From Pectobacterium colocasium (GTDB lineage: Bacteria; Pseudomonadota; Gammaproteobacteria; Enterobacterales; Enterobacteriaceae), in assembly GCF_020181655.1 (NCBI RefSeq), contig NZ_CP084032.1:1364001-1428000 (forward strand): a stretch of 64,000 bases of DNA, in the 5' to 3' direction. Below are positions 35,666 to 46,484 of this stretch, piece by piece. Below the pieces are notes generated by a model. The model was not told where the DNA came from, searched no databases, and saw only the letters and a list, made by a program, of their open reading frames with translations. Numbering within the stretch: the first letter of the stretch is position 1; every line of letters starts with the position of its first letter. A program made the translations under genes and the position numbers.

Positions 35666-36216
35666 GAACGCGTGGCGGCAGTAGTGGAATCGGTGGACTG
35701 CAACCGATTTTTGACTTCCTGGCTACCGTTGATGGTCAGCAATTTACGCACCAGTTGCTGGGCAGCCTGCTCGCGCATTTCCTGACGAACGATGTCCTGT
35801 TCGGCATCTTTCGCCAGTGCAGCCAGCGGGTTATCAAAGAACGTGCGGAACACCGTCACGCTGAGCGGATAAATGTCTTCACCCGGTATCAGCACCTGTG
35901 CCTGCAATGTCAGCACCATCTGGTACTCCGCCGTTTTACCGTCCTGAAAAATAGAAACGGTATCGCGCGTTTCGCTTGAGCCCAGTACCCGCAGAGACGG
36001 GATATCCTGGCGCGTCGCATCGTCAACGATTTTCACATCGCTGAGGCGGAGCTGCTCGCGTACTGCACGCGTGAGCGGGCCATAAGGGTCACTGCTGTCA
36101 AGCACCAGCGTTTGTAGCTGCGCAGGCACTTGTGTTGTGCCACGCAGATGAAAACCGCAGCCAGCGGTGATTAACACCGCCAGCCCCAGCAACAACGTGA
36201 ATAGACGATGTCGCAC
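35662..36216 (-). CDS. lptE: LPS-assembly lipoprotein LptE
   Basis: Predicted 184-residue outer-membrane lipoprotein that plugs the LptD barrel and helps insert lipopolysaccharide. Signal peptide with lipobox ITAGC is followed by [11 protein letters not shown], the family signature, and [23 protein letters not shown] end. It is slightly shorter than E. coli LptE (193). The start overlaps nothing; leuS ends 14 nt upstream. Confidence 0.95.
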   Translation of the reverse strand: MRHRLFTLLLGLAVLITAGCGFHLRGTTQVPAQLQTLVLDSSDPYGPLTRAVREQLRLSDVKIVDDATRQDIPSLRVLGSSETRDTVSIFQDGKTAEYQMVLTLQAQVLIPGEDIYPLSVTVFRTFFDNPLAALAKDAEQDIVRQEMREQAAQQLVRKLLTINGSQEVKNRLQSTDSTTAATRS

Positions 36217-36230
36217 AGTTCCTCCTTGCC

Positions 36231-38813
36231 TTAACCCACAACCAGGTTAAGCAGTTTGCCAGGGACATAAATCACTTTACGAACCGTGACGCCGTCCAGA
36301 TATTTCGCGACCAGCGGTTCCTGAGCAGCGCGTTCGCGAACCTGTTCTTCGCTCGCGTCAGCGGCAACGGTAATTTTACCACGAACTTTACCGTTAACCT
36401 GCACGACGACCAGCTTGGAATCTTCAACCATTGCACTCTCATCTGCAACCGGCCACGGCGCGGTATCGATGTCGCCTTCGCCTTGCAGCGCTTGCCACAG
36501 AGTGAAGCAGACGTGCGGTGTGAACGGATAGAGCATACGAACAACGGCCAGCAGCGTTTCCTGCGTCAGTGCGCGATCCTGATCGCTGTCCTGCGGCGCT
36601 TTCGCCAGTTTGTTCATCAGCTCCATGATGGCGGCGATGGCGGTGTTGAAGGTTTGACGACGGCCGATATCATCGGTCACTTTCGCGATCGTTTTGTGCA
36701 GATCGCGGCGCAGTGATTTCTGATCTTCGTTCAGCGTCGCGACATCCAGCGCCGTTACCGCACCTTTCTCGGTGTGCTCAAAGGCTTGTCTCCAGACGCG
36801 TTTCAGGAAGCGGTTCGCACCTTCTACACCGGATTCCTGCCATTCCAGCGTCATTTCCGCCGGAGACGCAAACATCATGAACAGACGCACGGTATCTGCA
36901 CCGTATTTCTCTACCATGACCTGTGGGTCGATGCCGTTGTTTTTAGACTTCGACATTTTGCTCATGCCCGCGTAGATCACGTCGCGGCCTTCATTATCCA
37001 CAGCTTTAACGATGCGGCCTTTGTCATCACGCTCAACGGTGACGTCGATAGGTGAAACCCAGACGCGCTCGCCGTTATTGCCTAGATAATAGAAGGCATC
37101 GGCCAGCACCATGCCCTGACACAGCAGGCGCTTGGCTGGTTCGTCAGACGTTACCAAACCCGCGTCGCGCATCAGCTTGTGGAAGAAGCGGAAATACATC
37201 AGGTGCATGATGGCGTGTTCGATACCGCCAACATATTGGTCAACGGGCAGCCAGTAGTTGGCGGCGGCCGGATCCAGCATTCCCTGATCGTACTGTGGGC
37301 AGGTGTAGCGCGCGTAGTACCAGGACGATTCCATAAAGGTGTCGAACGTATCGGTTTCACGCAGCGCAGGTTGACCGTTAACGGTAGTCTTCGCCCATTC
37401 CGGGTTAGATTTCAGTGGGCTGGTGATGCCATCCATCACAACATCTTCCGGCAGGATCACCGGCAACTGATCTTCTGGCGTCGGGATGACGGTACCGTCT
37501 TCCAGCGTCACCATCGGAATTGGCGCGCCCCAGTAACGCTGACGGGAGACACCCCAGTCGCGCAGGCGATAGTTGACTTTGCGCTCGCCAATGCCTTTTG
37601 CTACCAGTTTGTCGGCAATAGCATTGAAAGCGGCGTCGAAATCCAGACCATCAAACTCGCCAGAATTGAACAGACGGCCTTTTTCCGTCATCGCTTCGGC
37701 GGACAGATCGGGTTCGCTGTCGTCAGCGTTCAGAATAACCGGCTTAATGGACAGATCGTATTTGGTGGCAAATTCCCAGTCGCGCTGGTCGTGGCCCGGA
37801 ACGGCCATCACTGCACCTGTGCCGTATTCCATCAGGACGAAGTTGGCGACCCAGATAGCGACTTTTTCGCCGTTCAGCGGGTGAATAGCATACAGGCCAG
37901 TCGCCATGCCTTTTTTCTCCATCGTCGCCATATCGGCTTCGGCGACTTTGGTATTACGGCATTCTGCAATGAAATCGGTCAGTGCCGGGTTCGTGGCAGC
38001 GGCCTGTGCGGCAAGAGGGTGGCCTGCGGCAACAGCGACGTACGTCACGCCCATGAACGTATCCGGGCGCGTGGTGTAAACGGTCAACTTCTCGTTGCTG
38101 TCCGCTACGTCAAAGGTGATTTCCACCCCTTCAGAACGGCCGATCCAGTTACGCTGCATGGTTTTGACCTGCTCAGGCCAGCTTTCCAGCGTATCCAGAT
38201 CGTTCAGCAATTGGTCTGCATAAGCGGTGATTTTGATAAACCACTGCGGAATCTCTTTGCGCTCAACTTTGGTATCGCAACGCCAGCAGCAGCCATCGAT
38301 AACCTGCTCGTTCGCCAGTACAGTCTGGTCGTTCGGGCACCAGTTAACGGCGGAGGTTTTTTTATAAACCAGACCTTTCTCGTACAGCTTGGTGAAGAAC
38401 CATTGTTCCCAGCGGTAGTAGTCTGGTTTACAGGTCGCGACTTCGCGATCCCAGTCATAGCCAAAGCCCAGCAGTTTAAGCTGGTTTTTCATGTAGTCGA
38501 TATTGGCGTAAGTCCAGGGCGCTGGTGCGGTGTTGTTTTTGACCGCAGCCCCTTCTGCTGGCAGACCAAAGGCATCCCAACCGATCGGTTGCAGAACGTT
38601 TTTACCCAGCATGCGCTGATAACGGGAGATCACGTCGCCGATGGTGTAGTTACGGACGTGGCCCATATGTAGTCGGCCAGAAGGGTAAGGCAGCATGGAA
38701 AGGCAATAGTATTTTTCCTTGCCGGGCTGTTCGGTGACTTTAAATGTCTGCTTCTCTTGCCAGTGAAGCTGGACGTCCGCTTCTATCTCTTCTGGGCGGT
38801 ATTGCTCTTGCAT
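36231..38813 (-). CDS. leuS: Leucyl-tRNA synthetase
   Basis: Predicted 860-residue class I synthetase, the same length as E. coli LeuS. The HIGH-type motif is [11 protein letters not shown], the editing (CP1) domain includes [12 protein letters not shown] and [15 protein letters not shown], and the signature loop is [11 protein letters not shown] long antisense reading frame on the plus strand here is a codon shadow. It is the first gene of the large minus-strand operon. Confidence 0.98.
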   Translation of the reverse strand: MQEQYRPEEIEADVQLHWQEKQTFKVTEQPGKEKYYCLSMLPYPSGRLHMGHVRNYTIGDVISRYQRMLGKNVLQPIGWDAFGLPAEGAAVKNNTAPAPWTYANIDYMKNQLKLLGFGYDWDREVATCKPDYYRWEQWFFTKLYEKGLVYKKTSAVNWCPNDQTVLANEQVIDGCCWRCDTKVERKEIPQWFIKITAYADQLLNDLDTLESWPEQVKTMQRNWIGRSEGVEITFDVADSNEKLTVYTTRPDTFMGVTYVAVAAGHPLAAQAAATNPALTDFIAECRNTKVAEADMATMEKKGMATGLYAIHPLNGEKVAIWVANFVLMEYGTGAVMAVPGHDQRDWEFATKYDLSIKPVILNADDSEPDLSAEAMTEKGRLFNSGEFDGLDFDAAFNAIADKLVAKGIGERKVNYRLRDWGVSRQRYWGAPIPMVTLEDGTVIPTPEDQLPVILPEDVVMDGITSPLKSNPEWAKTTVNGQPALRETDTFDTFMESSWYYARYTCPQYDQGMLDPAAANYWLPVDQYVGGIEHAIMHLMYFRFFHKLMRDAGLVTSDEPAKRLLCQGMVLADAFYYLGNNGERVWVSPIDVTVERDDKGRIVKAVDNEGRDVIYAGMSKMSKSKNNGIDPQVMVEKYGADTVRLFMMFASPAEMTLEWQESGVEGANRFLKRVWRQAFEHTEKGAVTALDVATLNEDQKSLRRDLHKTIAKVTDDIGRRQTFNTAIAAIMELMNKLAKAPQDSDQDRALTQETLLAVVRMLYPFTPHVCFTLWQALQGEGDIDTAPWPVADESAMVEDSKLVVVQVNGKVRGKITVAADASEEQVRERAAQEPLVAKYLDGVTVRKVIYVPGKLLNLVVG

Positions 38814-39123
38814 GGCTGCCAGGGGTCCTGTTTAGTGAAGAATCGCTACGTGTGAGTAGCCTGTTCTGATTCATAACAAAAGATCCGCATAGCATAGCCG
38901 TAAGCGGCGCGTGCAACAACACCCAGCGCCCGACTGAGGAATATTTCTGCTCTGTGAGCGACAGACTGCGAGGCGTTGCGCAAATTGGCGACAATTTATC
39001 AGGCGTACCGAAAAAATAATCTAAAATAGAGAGAGATAGGCAACGTATCGGTTTTGGCTTGGTGTGCCAGACGGAGAATAGTTGTGCTTTATCGCCCTTC
39101 AATCCGCTTATTCAGGAGGAAGC
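38814..39123. promoter_or_regulatory. 310-bp divergent leuS/ybeL control region
   Basis: No gene is visible in this stretch between leuS (leftward) and ybeL (rightward). For ybeL a TAAAAT near 39021 resembles a -10 box and CAGGAGGAAGC precedes the start codon. The leuS promoter should lie near the left half, around TTGCACGCG and TATGCT on the minus strand, but I cannot fix its boxes. Confidence 0.45.
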
Positions 39124-39606
39124 ATGAATAAACTAGCCCGCTATTACCGCGAGTTAATGGCTTCAGTGACGGCCCGGCTGAACAACGGTGAGCGCGATCT
39201 CGATAGTCTGGTGCTGAGCGCCCGCAAAACCTTGCAGGAAGGTTCGGAGCTGACGCAGAAAGAAATAGAACAGGTCATTCAGGCTGTTCAGCGCGATCTC
39301 GAAGAGTTTGCCCGCAGCTATAACGAAAGTCAGGATGCGTTTACCGACAGCGTTTTTATGCGAGTTATCAAGGAAAGTCTGTGGCAGGAACTCGCGGATA
39401 TTACGGATAAAACCCAGCTGGAGTGGCGTGAGATTTTTAAAGATGTGAACCATCACGGGGTGTATCACAGCGGTGAAGTGGTGGGGCTAGGTAATCTGGT
39501 GTGTGAGAACTGCCACCACCATATTGCGTTCTACACGCCGGAGGTTTTGCCACTCTGCCCGAAATGCTCGCATGACCTGTTCCACCGCCAGCCATTTCAG
39601 CCGTAA
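39124..39606 (+). CDS. ybeL: YbeL family zinc-ribbon protein (DUF1451)
   Basis: Predicted 160-residue cytoplasmic protein. The N-terminal 110 residues are helical and charged, likely coiled coil (LTQKEIEQVIQAVQRDLEEFARSY). The C-terminus has a zinc ribbon, CENCHHH and CPKCSHD. The ATG at 39124 follows CAGGAGG. Sequence and place match E. coli YbeL, between leuS and gltL; function unknown. Confidence 0.93.
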   Translation: MNKLARYYRELMASVTARLNNGERDLDSLVLSARKTLQEGSELTQKEIEQVIQAVQRDLEEFARSYNESQDAFTDSVFMRVIKESLWQELADITDKTQLEWREIFKDVNHHGVYHSGEVVGLGNLVCENCHHHIAFYTPEVLPLCPKCSHDLFHRQPFQP

Positions 39607-39623
39607 GGCTGTTGGGGCGGCGA

Positions 39624-39730
39624 GCGGTGGTAATGGGTAGATCGTAAAGACGCTGCAAGTACGTCCCTGTAAGCTCGAGCCGCGCCATCCCTGGCGCGGA
39701 CGCTTTACTCTTCTATCCCATTACCACCGT
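39624..39730. repeat. 107-bp imperfect palindromic intergenic repeat
   Basis: Between converging ybeL and gltL, the ends CGGTGGTAATGGG-TAG (left) and CTATCCCATTACCACCG (right) are inverted copies, with internal matching CGTAAAG/CTTTAC and a central GC hairpin CCGCGCCA/TGGCGCGG. The whole would fold into one long stem-loop. It resembles MITE-like or REP-like intergenic elements and may also end transcription from both sides. Confidence 0.75.
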
Positions 39731-39759
39731 TCTAGTCCTACAAAGTATTCCTGCAGATA

Positions 39760-40485
39760 TTAATGCAGGATTTTCGCCAGGAAGTCTTTCGCACGTTCGG
39801 ACTGTGGGTTATTGAAGAAATCATCCTTGCGGGTGTCTTCAACGATTTTTCCCTCGTCCATAAAGATCACACGGTGCGCCACTTTACGGGCAAAGCCCAT
39901 TTCATGGGTGACGACCATCATGGTCATGCCTTCTTGTGCCAATTCGACCATGACGTCCAGCACTTCGTTGATCATTTCTGGATCGAGTGCGGATGTCGGC
40001 TCATCAAATAGCATCGCGATAGGATCCATACACAGTGCGCGGGCGATAGCGACACGCTGCTGCTGACCACCGGAAAGTTGCCCCGGATATTTGTTAGCGT
40101 GTGCTGCCAGCCCAACGCGTTCCAACAGCTTCTGCGCTTTGGCTTTGGCATCTTCACGCTTACGTTTCAGCACTTTTACCTGCGCGAGCGTTAGGTTCTC
40201 GATAATCGACAGATGCGGGAACAGTTCAAAGTGCTGGAACACCATCCCGACTTTGGAACGTAGCTGAGCCAGATTGGTTTTTTTATCGTTAACGGCAGTC
40301 CCGTTGACGGTAATTTCACCTTGTTGGATCGGTTCCAGGCCATTTACGGTTTTGATCAGGGTTGATTTGCCGGAGCCTGAAGGCCCACAGACGACCACGA
40401 CTTCACCTTTTTTTACTTCTGTGGAGCAGTCGGCTAGCACCTGAAATTGGCCGTACCATTTAGAAACATTTTTCAGGGAAATCAT
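39760..40485 (-). CDS. gltL: Glutamate/aspartate ABC transporter ATPase GltL
   Basis: Predicted 241-residue ATPase, the E. coli length. Walker [10 protein letters not shown], signature LSGGQQQR, Walker [15 protein letters not shown] and the switch His in [10 protein letters not shown] are intact. It drives uptake of glutamate and aspartate with GltI, GltJ and GltK. The ATG at 40485 overlaps the gltK stop (TGATG), which couples translation; a TTG one codon upstream is also in frame. Confidence 0.97.
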   Translation of the reverse strand: MISLKNVSKWYGQFQVLADCSTEVKKGEVVVVCGPSGSGKSTLIKTVNGLEPIQQGEITVNGTAVNDKKTNLAQLRSKVGMVFQHFELFPHLSIIENLTLAQVKVLKRKREDAKAKAQKLLERVGLAAHANKYPGQLSGGQQQRVAIARALCMDPIAMLFDEPTSALDPEMINEVLDVMVELAQEGMTMMVVTHEMGFARKVAHRVIFMDEGKIVEDTRKDDFFNNPQSERAKDFLAKILH

Positions 40486-41159
40486 CAAACCGTCCTTTTT
40501 TTCAGGTAACTGACCAGCATTGAGGCTGAAATGCTGAAGATAAAATAAATGAACCCGGCAAACAGGATCATTTCAACTTGTGTTCCGTCACGCTCACCGA
40601 TGGTTGAGGCGGTACGGAAGAAATCTGCGAGGCTGAGCACGTAAACCAACGACGTATCCTGAAACAGGACAATCCCTTGTGTCAGCAGCAATGGCACCAT
40701 GGCGCGGAATGCCTGTGGCAGAATAACCAACTTCATGGATTGCCAGTGTGTCATGCCTAATGCAAGCGCCGCGGAGGATTGGCCGCGCGATATGCTGAGG
40801 ATACCCGCACGAATGATTTCAGAATAATAGGCTGCCTCGAACAGCGAGAAGGCTACCATAGCTGAAATCAGTCGAATATCGGTTTTCGGCGACAGCCCAA
40901 GCACATTTTGTAATAAGCTAGGAACCACCAGATAGAACCACAGCAGCACCATAACAAGTGGAACGGAGCGGAACAGGTTCACATACAGTTTGGCGAACCA
41001 ACTGATGGGCTTGATCGGCGACAGACGCATGACTGCCAGAATCGTGCCCCACACAATCCCGAATACCACCGCCGTCAGCGTAATTTTCAGTGTAACGACC
41101 ATTCCCTGGATCAGGTACGGCATGCTTGGCCCAATTGAGCTCCAGTCAAATTCATACAT
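40485..41159 (-). CDS. gltK: Glutamate/aspartate ABC transporter permease GltK
   Basis: Predicted 224-residue permease with about five membrane segments ([22 protein letters not shown] and following). The conserved EAA-like loop is seen in [25 protein letters not shown], which contacts the ATPase. Same length as E. coli GltK. It lies 3 nt after gltJ in the gltIJKL operon. Confidence 0.97.
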   Translation of the reverse strand: MYEFDWSSIGPSMPYLIQGMVVTLKITLTAVVFGIVWGTILAVMRLSPIKPISWFAKLYVNLFRSVPLVMVLLWFYLVVPSLLQNVLGLSPKTDIRLISAMVAFSLFEAAYYSEIIRAGILSISRGQSSAALALGMTHWQSMKLVILPQAFRAMVPLLLTQGIVLFQDTSLVYVLSLADFFRTASTIGERDGTQVEMILFAGFIYFIFSISASMLVSYLKKRTV

Positions 41160-41162
41160 GAT

Positions 41163-41903
41163 TTATTTGCTCCCCATATTGCCCGGCAAACGGGTTTTTC
41201 GCTCAACGACCTGCATAATCAACATAATGATGGCATTGATGCCAACGTACGCTAGCGTGATGGCGGTGAAGGATTCATACGCGTGGGCGGAATAGTCCAG
41301 CAGTTTCCCCGCCTGTGCGGCCATATCCACCAGACCAATCGTAGAAGCGATGGCTGAGTTTTTGACCAGGTTCAGCATTTCCGACGTCAACGGTGGAACA
41401 ATCACGCGGTATGCATTCGGCAGTAATACATAGCGATAAGTTTGTGGCAGCGTCAGGCCCATTGCCAGACCGGCGGCTTTCTGTCCGCGCGGTAGCGATT
41501 GAATCCCCGCACGCACCTGCTCACAAACGCGCGCTGCGGTGAAGAGCCCCAGACAAATCATTGATGACAGGAAGAACTGAATATTTGGGTCTAGCTCGGC
41601 TTTAAACCACATGCCGATGCTGGCAGGAAGCAGTTCGGGAACGACCAGATACCAGGTAAAGAACTGGACAATCAGCGGAACGTTACGAAATAGCTCGACG
41701 TAGCAGGTACCAATGCCCGCAACAAAACGGTTCGGGACGGTACGCAAGATGCCAAATAAAGAGCCAACGATAAAGGCGATAATCCAGGCGCAGATAGACA
41801 ATGTGACGGTGACTTGCAGACCGGACAAAATCCACCCGAGGTAGGTTGTGTTGCCGAAAGGGGCGGCTTGTAGAAATATGCCCCAGTTCCAATCTATAGA
41901 CAT
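41163..41903 (-). CDS. gltJ: Glutamate/aspartate ABC transporter permease GltJ
   Basis: Predicted 246-residue permease, the same length as in E. coli, paired with GltK. Membrane segments begin at WILSGLQVTVTLSICAWIIAFIVG; the EAA loop is GQKAAGLAMGLTLPQTYRYVLLPNAYR. A ribosome site CCGGAG precedes the ATG, just behind the terminator hairpin of the gltI-gltJ spacer, so expression of gltJKL depends on read-through of that hairpin. Confidence 0.97.
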   Translation of the reverse strand: MSIDWNWGIFLQAAPFGNTTYLGWILSGLQVTVTLSICAWIIAFIVGSLFGILRTVPNRFVAGIGTCYVELFRNVPLIVQFFTWYLVVPELLPASIGMWFKAELDPNIQFFLSSMICLGLFTAARVCEQVRAGIQSLPRGQKAAGLAMGLTLPQTYRYVLLPNAYRVIVPPLTSEMLNLVKNSAIASTIGLVDMAAQAGKLLDYSAHAYESFTAITLAYVGINAIIMLIMQVVERKTRLPGNMGSK

Positions 41904-41915
41904 AACGAACTCCGG

Positions 41916-42065
41916 TAAAAAAAGGGTAGCGAAGCTACCCTGAAGATTGATGAGCGGCCATATCCCCGTTCTGTTTCAAACTACAGGCGTATTGTTTGTT
42001 TTCCTGTTTATCGAAATTTCTTGGGGCAACATGTGATGGGGAACGACCATCACATGCCTGTCTGT
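41916..42065 (-). ncRNA. sroC: SroC-like small RNA from the gltI-gltJ spacer
   Basis: The 219-nt gltI-gltJ spacer is structured in the way expected for SroC, the enterobacterial sponge RNA of GcvB and MgrR that is cut from gltIJKL mRNA. On the minus strand a 5' hairpin pairs CATGTGATGG with CCATCACATG, a single-stranded A-rich centre follows (GATAAACAGGAAAACAAAC), and it ends in a terminator hairpin. The exact 5' end is estimated. Confidence 0.7.
41917..41940 (-). terminator. Partial terminator between gltI and gltJ
   Basis: GGGTAGC, loop TTC, GCTACCC and a seven-T tract lie directly upstream of the gltJ ribosome site. It would end most gltI transcripts, giving more binding protein than permease, and forms the 3' end of the SroC-like RNA. 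Confidence 0.88.
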
Positions 42066-42122
42066 CCTGCCACGAATCAGCAATCAGAGGGCAGGTGACT
42101 CTGCCCTTATTCTCATTATTAA

Positions 42123-43019
42123 TTAGTTTAGCGCTTTGTCATTTGGCGCTTTGAACAAGGCTTTCATTTCATCTGACAGTTCAAAGTTCAGGTTAAGATC
42201 TTTTGGTGGAATAGGCTGTTTAAACCAGCGATCGAACCATTTCTCAGCTTCACCGGAGGTCTGGACTTCAGCGATGGTGTCATCAACCAGTTTCTTAAAT
42301 TGCGGGTCGTCTTTACGCAGCATACAGCCGTAGGCTTCTTCCGACTGCGCTTTGCCGACGATGTCCCACTGATCGGCGTTTTTCGCTTTTGCACGTTCAC
42401 CCGCCAGCAGAGCATCATCCATCATAAAGGCCACAGCACGGCCGCTTTCCAGCGTACGGAAGGAGTCGCCGTGGTCTTTCGCGCTGATGATGCGCATTTT
42501 CAGCTGTTTTTCTTCATTCAGCTTATTCAGCAGAACTTCAGAAGTGGTGCCGGAGGTGACGACCACCGTTTTACCCGCCAGATCCGGAAAGTCTTTTATG
42601 CCGGAGTCTTTTTTGGTTAACAGGCGCGTACCGACCACGAAGATGGTGTTAGAGAATGCGGCTTGTTTCTGGCGTTCCAGGTTGTTGGTCGTTGAACCAC
42701 ATTCAAAATCGAATGTACCATTCTGCAACAGAGGGATACGGTTCTGAGAGGTGATAGGGAGTAGCTTGACCTGCAGGTTAGGCGCATCCAGTTTTTTCTT
42801 AACCGCTTCGACAATTTTGTCAGAGTAGGCCTGAGAGTAACCGACCACTTTTTGCGTGTTGTCATAGTAAGAAAAAGGCACGGACGACTCGCGGTGTCCA
42901 ATGACGATCACGCCATTATCTTTGACCTTCTTCAGGGTACCGGTCAGGTCTTCAGCCTGAGCTACGCTGGCGGCAGTGCCAAGCAGAAGCAGTGATAATG
43001 CCAGTTTACGCATTTGCAT
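42123..43019 (-). CDS. gltI: Glutamate/aspartate periplasmic binding protein GltI
   Basis: Predicted 298-residue type 2 substrate-binding protein. The signal peptide is MQMRKLALSLLLLGTAASVAQA; the mature part shows GVIVIGHRESSVPFSYYD, the SBP_bac_3 fold, and GKTVVVTSGTTSEVLLNKL. It captures glutamate and aspartate for GltJKL. The ATG at 43019 follows AAGGAG. First gene of the operon, with an NtrC-like site upstream. Confidence 0.96.
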   Translation of the reverse strand: MQMRKLALSLLLLGTAASVAQAEDLTGTLKKVKDNGVIVIGHRESSVPFSYYDNTQKVVGYSQAYSDKIVEAVKKKLDAPNLQVKLLPITSQNRIPLLQNGTFDFECGSTTNNLERQKQAAFSNTIFVVGTRLLTKKDSGIKDFPDLAGKTVVVTSGTTSEVLLNKLNEEKQLKMRIISAKDHGDSFRTLESGRAVAFMMDDALLAGERAKAKNADQWDIVGKAQSEEAYGCMLRKDDPQFKKLVDDTIAEVQTSGEAEKWFDRWFKQPIPPKDLNLNFELSDEMKALFKAPNDKALN

Positions 43020-43410
43020 GTTCTAACTCCTTTGCTGTCGTTGCAGTGCAATAGTTATAGCGCTGTCATTAATAACCGTATGGTTAATGTGCAAGTTATC
43101 TTCGTCTTCACGTTAAACAGCGTATCGCTGCATCACTCATAACGCTTTGCGACTTCTCTGTGATAACGCTGCACCGTTAAAGCGCGAAGTTACTGTCTCT
43201 ACAGTTAAAAAGTAGCTGATTGTAAATAGATTGAAATGGAAATGTTTGTTTTTTGCGATATCCGCCGCACCAAATAGCTGCAATGTCAGTGTGTGGCACC
43301 AATTTGGTGCGTTACTTGCTCCAATAGAGAGCCTGAAGCCGACGCAATATCCAAAAAAATACAGAAACAACCTTTTACAGGGTAATAACAGGCAAATACC
43401 GTGCCATAAA
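43020..43410. promoter_or_regulatory. gltI upstream region (about 390 bp, no gene)
   Basis: No coding region is convincing between gltI and the lnt terminator. It must contain the gltI promoter. It is AT-rich in its middle part and holds the NtrC-like palindrome listed separately plus a half-site GCACCAAAT at 43267. I could not identify a clear sigma-54 -24/-12 element. Confidence 0.5.
43296..43310. promoter_or_regulatory. NtrC-like binding site upstream of gltI
   Basis: GCACCAATTTGGTGC is a perfect palindrome matching the NtrC consensus (GCAC-N7-GTGC). A second half-site (GCACCAAAT) lies about 20 bp closer to gltI. It would link glutamate/aspartate uptake to nitrogen limitation. Confidence 0.6.
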
Positions 43411-43437
43411 TAAAAAAGGCATGCAAAAGCATGCCCT
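43411..43437 (-). terminator. Terminator after lnt
   Basis: GGCATGC, loop TTTT, GCATGCC followed by six T on the minus strand lies 22 nt after the lnt stop. It ends the ybeZ-ybeY-ybeX-lnt operon. Confidence 0.88.
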
Positions 43438-43459
43438 TAAGGAAGTGAGAGGGGAGTGG

Positions 43460-44995
43460 TTATCGGCGACGTAAAACGGAGAAAACGGTAACGATGCCGC
43501 CAAGAAGCGTAATGATCCAGAGTGGCCAGGAACCGAAGCGTGCATAAGGTGTGAGTCCGGTTGCTGGCACAACCGGTGTATCCAGGACCGCACGCGTAAA
43601 CTGCGGCAGGCTGGCGCTGACATTGCCATCTGGCGTGATCACCGCGGTGACGCCGTTGTTGGTACTACGAACCAGAGGACGCCCTAATTCCAGCGCGCGC
43701 ATGCGTGCCATCTGAAAATGCTGCCACGGCCCGATCGAATGACCAAACCAGGCATCGTTCGAGATAGTCAGCAGCATATCGGTGTCTGGCCGGAAGTTAT
43801 CCCGCAGCTGTTGGCCTAAAATTATCTCATAACAAATGGCGGCATTAAGTTTAAAGCCATGAACCGAAAGCTGAGGCTGAACGTAGTTTCCCCGGCTGAA
43901 CGACGACATAGGGAGATCGAAGAACGGCGCCAGCGGGCGTAACAGCGTTTCCAATGGAACAAACTCGCCAAAAGGCACCAGATGGTTTTTGTTGTAACGG
44001 TTCGTTGTCGGGTAGTGATACGGATCTTTGTCGCCTAAAACGATAACGGAGTTATAAAAATCGGTTTTGTTACCCTCACGCCGGATATCGACGATACCCG
44101 TAATCAGGCTGCTATTGCGGCTACGCAAGATATCGTCAATCTGCTTCAGATAAGCACCCTGACGGCTTTCAATATCAGGAATCGCCGTTTCCGGCCAGAT
44201 AACGATAGGGGCTTTGTCCATGTAGGGCAGGCTGTTATCCAGATAGATCCGCAGCGTGTTCAGCAGCTCATCCTGTTCCCATTTCACAGCCTGAGGGATA
44301 TTACCCTGTACCAGTGCGACATTGACGGCGCGTTCAGGTTGCAGGGTGTACCATTGCACGTTGCGCAGCGGCCAGGATAAAACGAAAACGCCAATAGCAA
44401 TAGCAGCCGGGGCGGCTTTGCGTTGATTGATGGCATAAACGAGTAGACCGCTGAGGCTCATCAACAGGAAGGTAATGGTGTCGATGCCCAGAATGGGGGC
44501 AATACCTTTTAGCGGGCCGTCAATTTGGCTGTAGCCGAATTGCAGCCACGGAAAACCAGTAAGCACCCAGCCGCGGAGAAATTCGGTTAGCTGCCAGAGC
44601 ACGGGAGCGGCCAGTGTCAGACGCAGCAGCGTTGTCTTCGGGCTGATACGTGAGAGCAGGGTGGCAAACAGCAGTGGGTAGAGCGACAAATAGGCCGCCA
44701 GCAAAATGACCAGTGCGACATTTACAGGCCCCGGCATCCCGCCAAACTGCGCGATACTGACATAAACCCAGTTAATGCCGCTGCCGAACAGGCCTAACCC
44801 CCAGCAAAACCCTATCCAGGCTGACTGACGGCTAGTGCGGTTCAGCGTCAGCGCCTGTAGACCCATAAGCGAGATAATCGCCGCAGGCCAGAAATCAAAG
44901 GGGGAAAATGCCAGTGTGCCACAGGCACCAAATAAGAGCGCCAGCAGGGCTTTGACCTGCTGGCGTTGTAGAAAAGAAGCGACAACCGTTGCCAA
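43460..44995 (-). CDS. lnt: Apolipoprotein N-acyltransferase
   Basis: Predicted 511-residue inner-membrane enzyme that adds the third acyl chain to lipoproteins. The N-terminal half has several membrane helices ([22 protein letters not shown]), and the C-terminal nitrilase-like domain has the catalytic Glu in [11 protein letters not shown], Lys in [11 protein letters not shown] and Cys in [13 protein letters not shown] at 44995, 1 nt after the ybeX stop and preceded by GGAAGAA, gives nearly the E. coli length (512). An ATG at 45025 inside ybeX is the alternative. Confidence 0.93.
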   Translation of the reverse strand: MATVVASFLQRQQVKALLALLFGACGTLAFSPFDFWPAAIISLMGLQALTLNRTSRQSAWIGFCWGLGLFGSGINWVYVSIAQFGGMPGPVNVALVILLAAYLSLYPLLFATLLSRISPKTTLLRLTLAAPVLWQLTEFLRGWVLTGFPWLQFGYSQIDGPLKGIAPILGIDTITFLLMSLSGLLVYAINQRKAAPAAIAIGVFVLSWPLRNVQWYTLQPERAVNVALVQGNIPQAVKWEQDELLNTLRIYLDNSLPYMDKAPIVIWPETAIPDIESRQGAYLKQIDDILRSRNSSLITGIVDIRREGNKTDFYNSVIVLGDKDPYHYPTTNRYNKNHLVPFGEFVPLETLLRPLAPFFDLPMSSFSRGNYVQPQLSVHGFKLNAAICYEIILGQQLRDNFRPDTDMLLTISNDAWFGHSIGPWQHFQMARMRALELGRPLVRSTNNGVTAVITPDGNVSASLPQFTRAVLDTPVVPATGLTPYARFGSWPLWIITLLGGIVTVFSVLRRR

Positions 44996-44996
44996 A

Positions 44997-45875
44997 TTAT
45001 TCTTCCAATTTTGGTTGAGGGGCATCGTCAGGGATTCTGACATGAACCTGGATAATACGGCGGCTGTCCGCCATCGCCACCTTAAACAGGTAACCTTCTA
45101 TGTCGATAGTTTCGCCTCGGGCAGGGAGGTGACCAAAAGACTGCATAACCAAGCCGCCAATGGTGTCGACTTCGTCATCGCTGAACCGTGTACCGAAAGC
45201 CTCATTGAAATCTTCGATATCGGTTAATGCCCGCACGGTGTAGGTCTGGCGATTAAGCTGACGAATATCTCTGTCTTCTTCGTCGTCGTATTCGTCTTCA
45301 ATCTCACCGACAATCAGCTCAAGAATATCTTCAATCGTGACCAGGCCGGAGACGCCACCAAATTCATCGATGACAATCGCCATGTGATAGCGCAGCGAGC
45401 GGAATTCGTTCAGCATTCTATCAACGCGTTTACTTTCCGGCACCACAACAGCGGAGCGCAGAACTTTATCCATACTGAAAGGCTCAGAATCACTGCGCAT
45501 AAACGGCAGCAAATCCTTCGCCATCAGGATGCCTTCAATGTGGTCTTTATCTTCGCTAATAACGGGGAAACGGGAATGAGCGGATTCGATAATCACGTCC
45601 AGACACTCTTCCAGCGTTTGATCGCGCTTGAGCGTAATCATCTGCGAGCGAGGGATCATGATGTCGCGTACACGCTGGTCGGCGATATCCATGACGCCTT
45701 CGAGCATATCTCGTGTTTCAGGATCGATCAGGTCATTCTGTTCGGAATCACGAATCAGAGTGAGTAAACCGTTACGATCTTTTGGCTCGCCGTGAAAAAG
45801 CTGATTAAGAATAAGAGAAAAGAAGCCCTTTTTGGGACTGGGTGCATCGCTGTTTTGAGAATGGTCGTCGCTCAT
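44997..45875 (-). CDS. ybeX: CorC/YbeX family CBS-domain protein
   Basis: Predicted 292-residue cytoplasmic protein: an N-terminal linker, two CBS domains ([23 protein letters not shown] and [19 protein letters not shown]), and a C-terminal CorC_HlyC domain ([20 protein letters not shown]). Same length as E. coli YbeX, named CorC for a link to magnesium/cobalt handling and lately to ribosome metabolism. It lies 129 nt after ybeY, with a GCCCGA/TCGGGC stem in the spacer at 45959-45985. Confidence 0.95.
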   Translation of the reverse strand: MSDDHSQNSDAPSPKKGFFSLILNQLFHGEPKDRNGLLTLIRDSEQNDLIDPETRDMLEGVMDIADQRVRDIMIPRSQMITLKRDQTLEECLDVIIESAHSRFPVISEDKDHIEGILMAKDLLPFMRSDSEPFSMDKVLRSAVVVPESKRVDRMLNEFRSLRYHMAIVIDEFGGVSGLVTIEDILELIVGEIEDEYDDEEDRDIRQLNRQTYTVRALTDIEDFNEAFGTRFSDDEVDTIGGLVMQSFGHLPARGETIDIEGYLFKVAMADSRRIIQVHVRIPDDAPQPKLEE

Positions 45876-46004
45876 GCGTTTTAATTAACATCACTCTTGT
45901 TAAAGGATTATTGCCAGCAACTGGAAGCGGCACAGTCGCTGATGTGTGAAGATATAAATGCCCGATATCTTCCCGATCTCGGGCTAGATAAAATGTATTT
46001 CTAT

Positions 46005-46484
46005 TTATTCGGTGAGACCATCTTTTTCTGCAAGGTAAGGATCGGCATAGCCCATACTTTGCATAATCTCGGTTTCCAGCGCTTCCATTTCTTCGGCTTC
46101 ACTGTCTTCGATATGGTCATACCCTAGCAGATGCAGGCTACCATGGACAACCATGTGCGCCCAGTGCTCTTCTACGGTTTTTTCCTGCTCTGCGGCTTCT
46201 TGCTCGACAACCTGACGGCAGATGATTAAATCGCCAAGCAGAGGAAGTTCGACCTCAGGCGGAGCCTCAAAAGGGAACGACAGCACGTTGGTCGGCTTGT
46301 CTTTCCCGCGATAGGTGTTATTCAGGTCGCGGCTTTCAGATTCATCCACGATACGGATTGTGACTTCAGAGACTTCCTGAAACTGCGGCAGAACGCCTTC
46401 CAGCCAGCGCTGAAAGTCTTTCTCTTCCGGTAGCCCTTGTTCTTGCTCGCTGGCGATTTGTAAATCGAGAATCACCTGACTCAT
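46005..46484 (-). CDS. ybeY: Endoribonuclease YbeY
   Basis: Predicted 159-residue metallo-endoribonuclease that takes part in 16S rRNA 3' end maturation and 70S quality control. The zinc motif [11 protein letters not shown] is complete, and [16 protein letters not shown] is the family segment. It overlaps the ybeZ stop by 4 nt. Confidence 0.96.
   Translation of the reverse strand: MSQVILDLQIASEQEQGLPEEKDFQRWLEGVLPQFQEVSEVTIRIVDESESRDLNNTYRGKDKPTNVLSFPFEAPPEVELPLLGDLIICRQVVEQEAAEQEKTVEEHWAHMVVHGSLHLLGYDHIEDSEAEEMEALETEIMQSMGYADPYLAEKDGLTE

Noticed and set aside
37179..38672. 497-codon plus-strand reading frame
   Set aside because: It lies entirely antisense to leuS and mirrors its codons; no ribosome site and no family resemblance.
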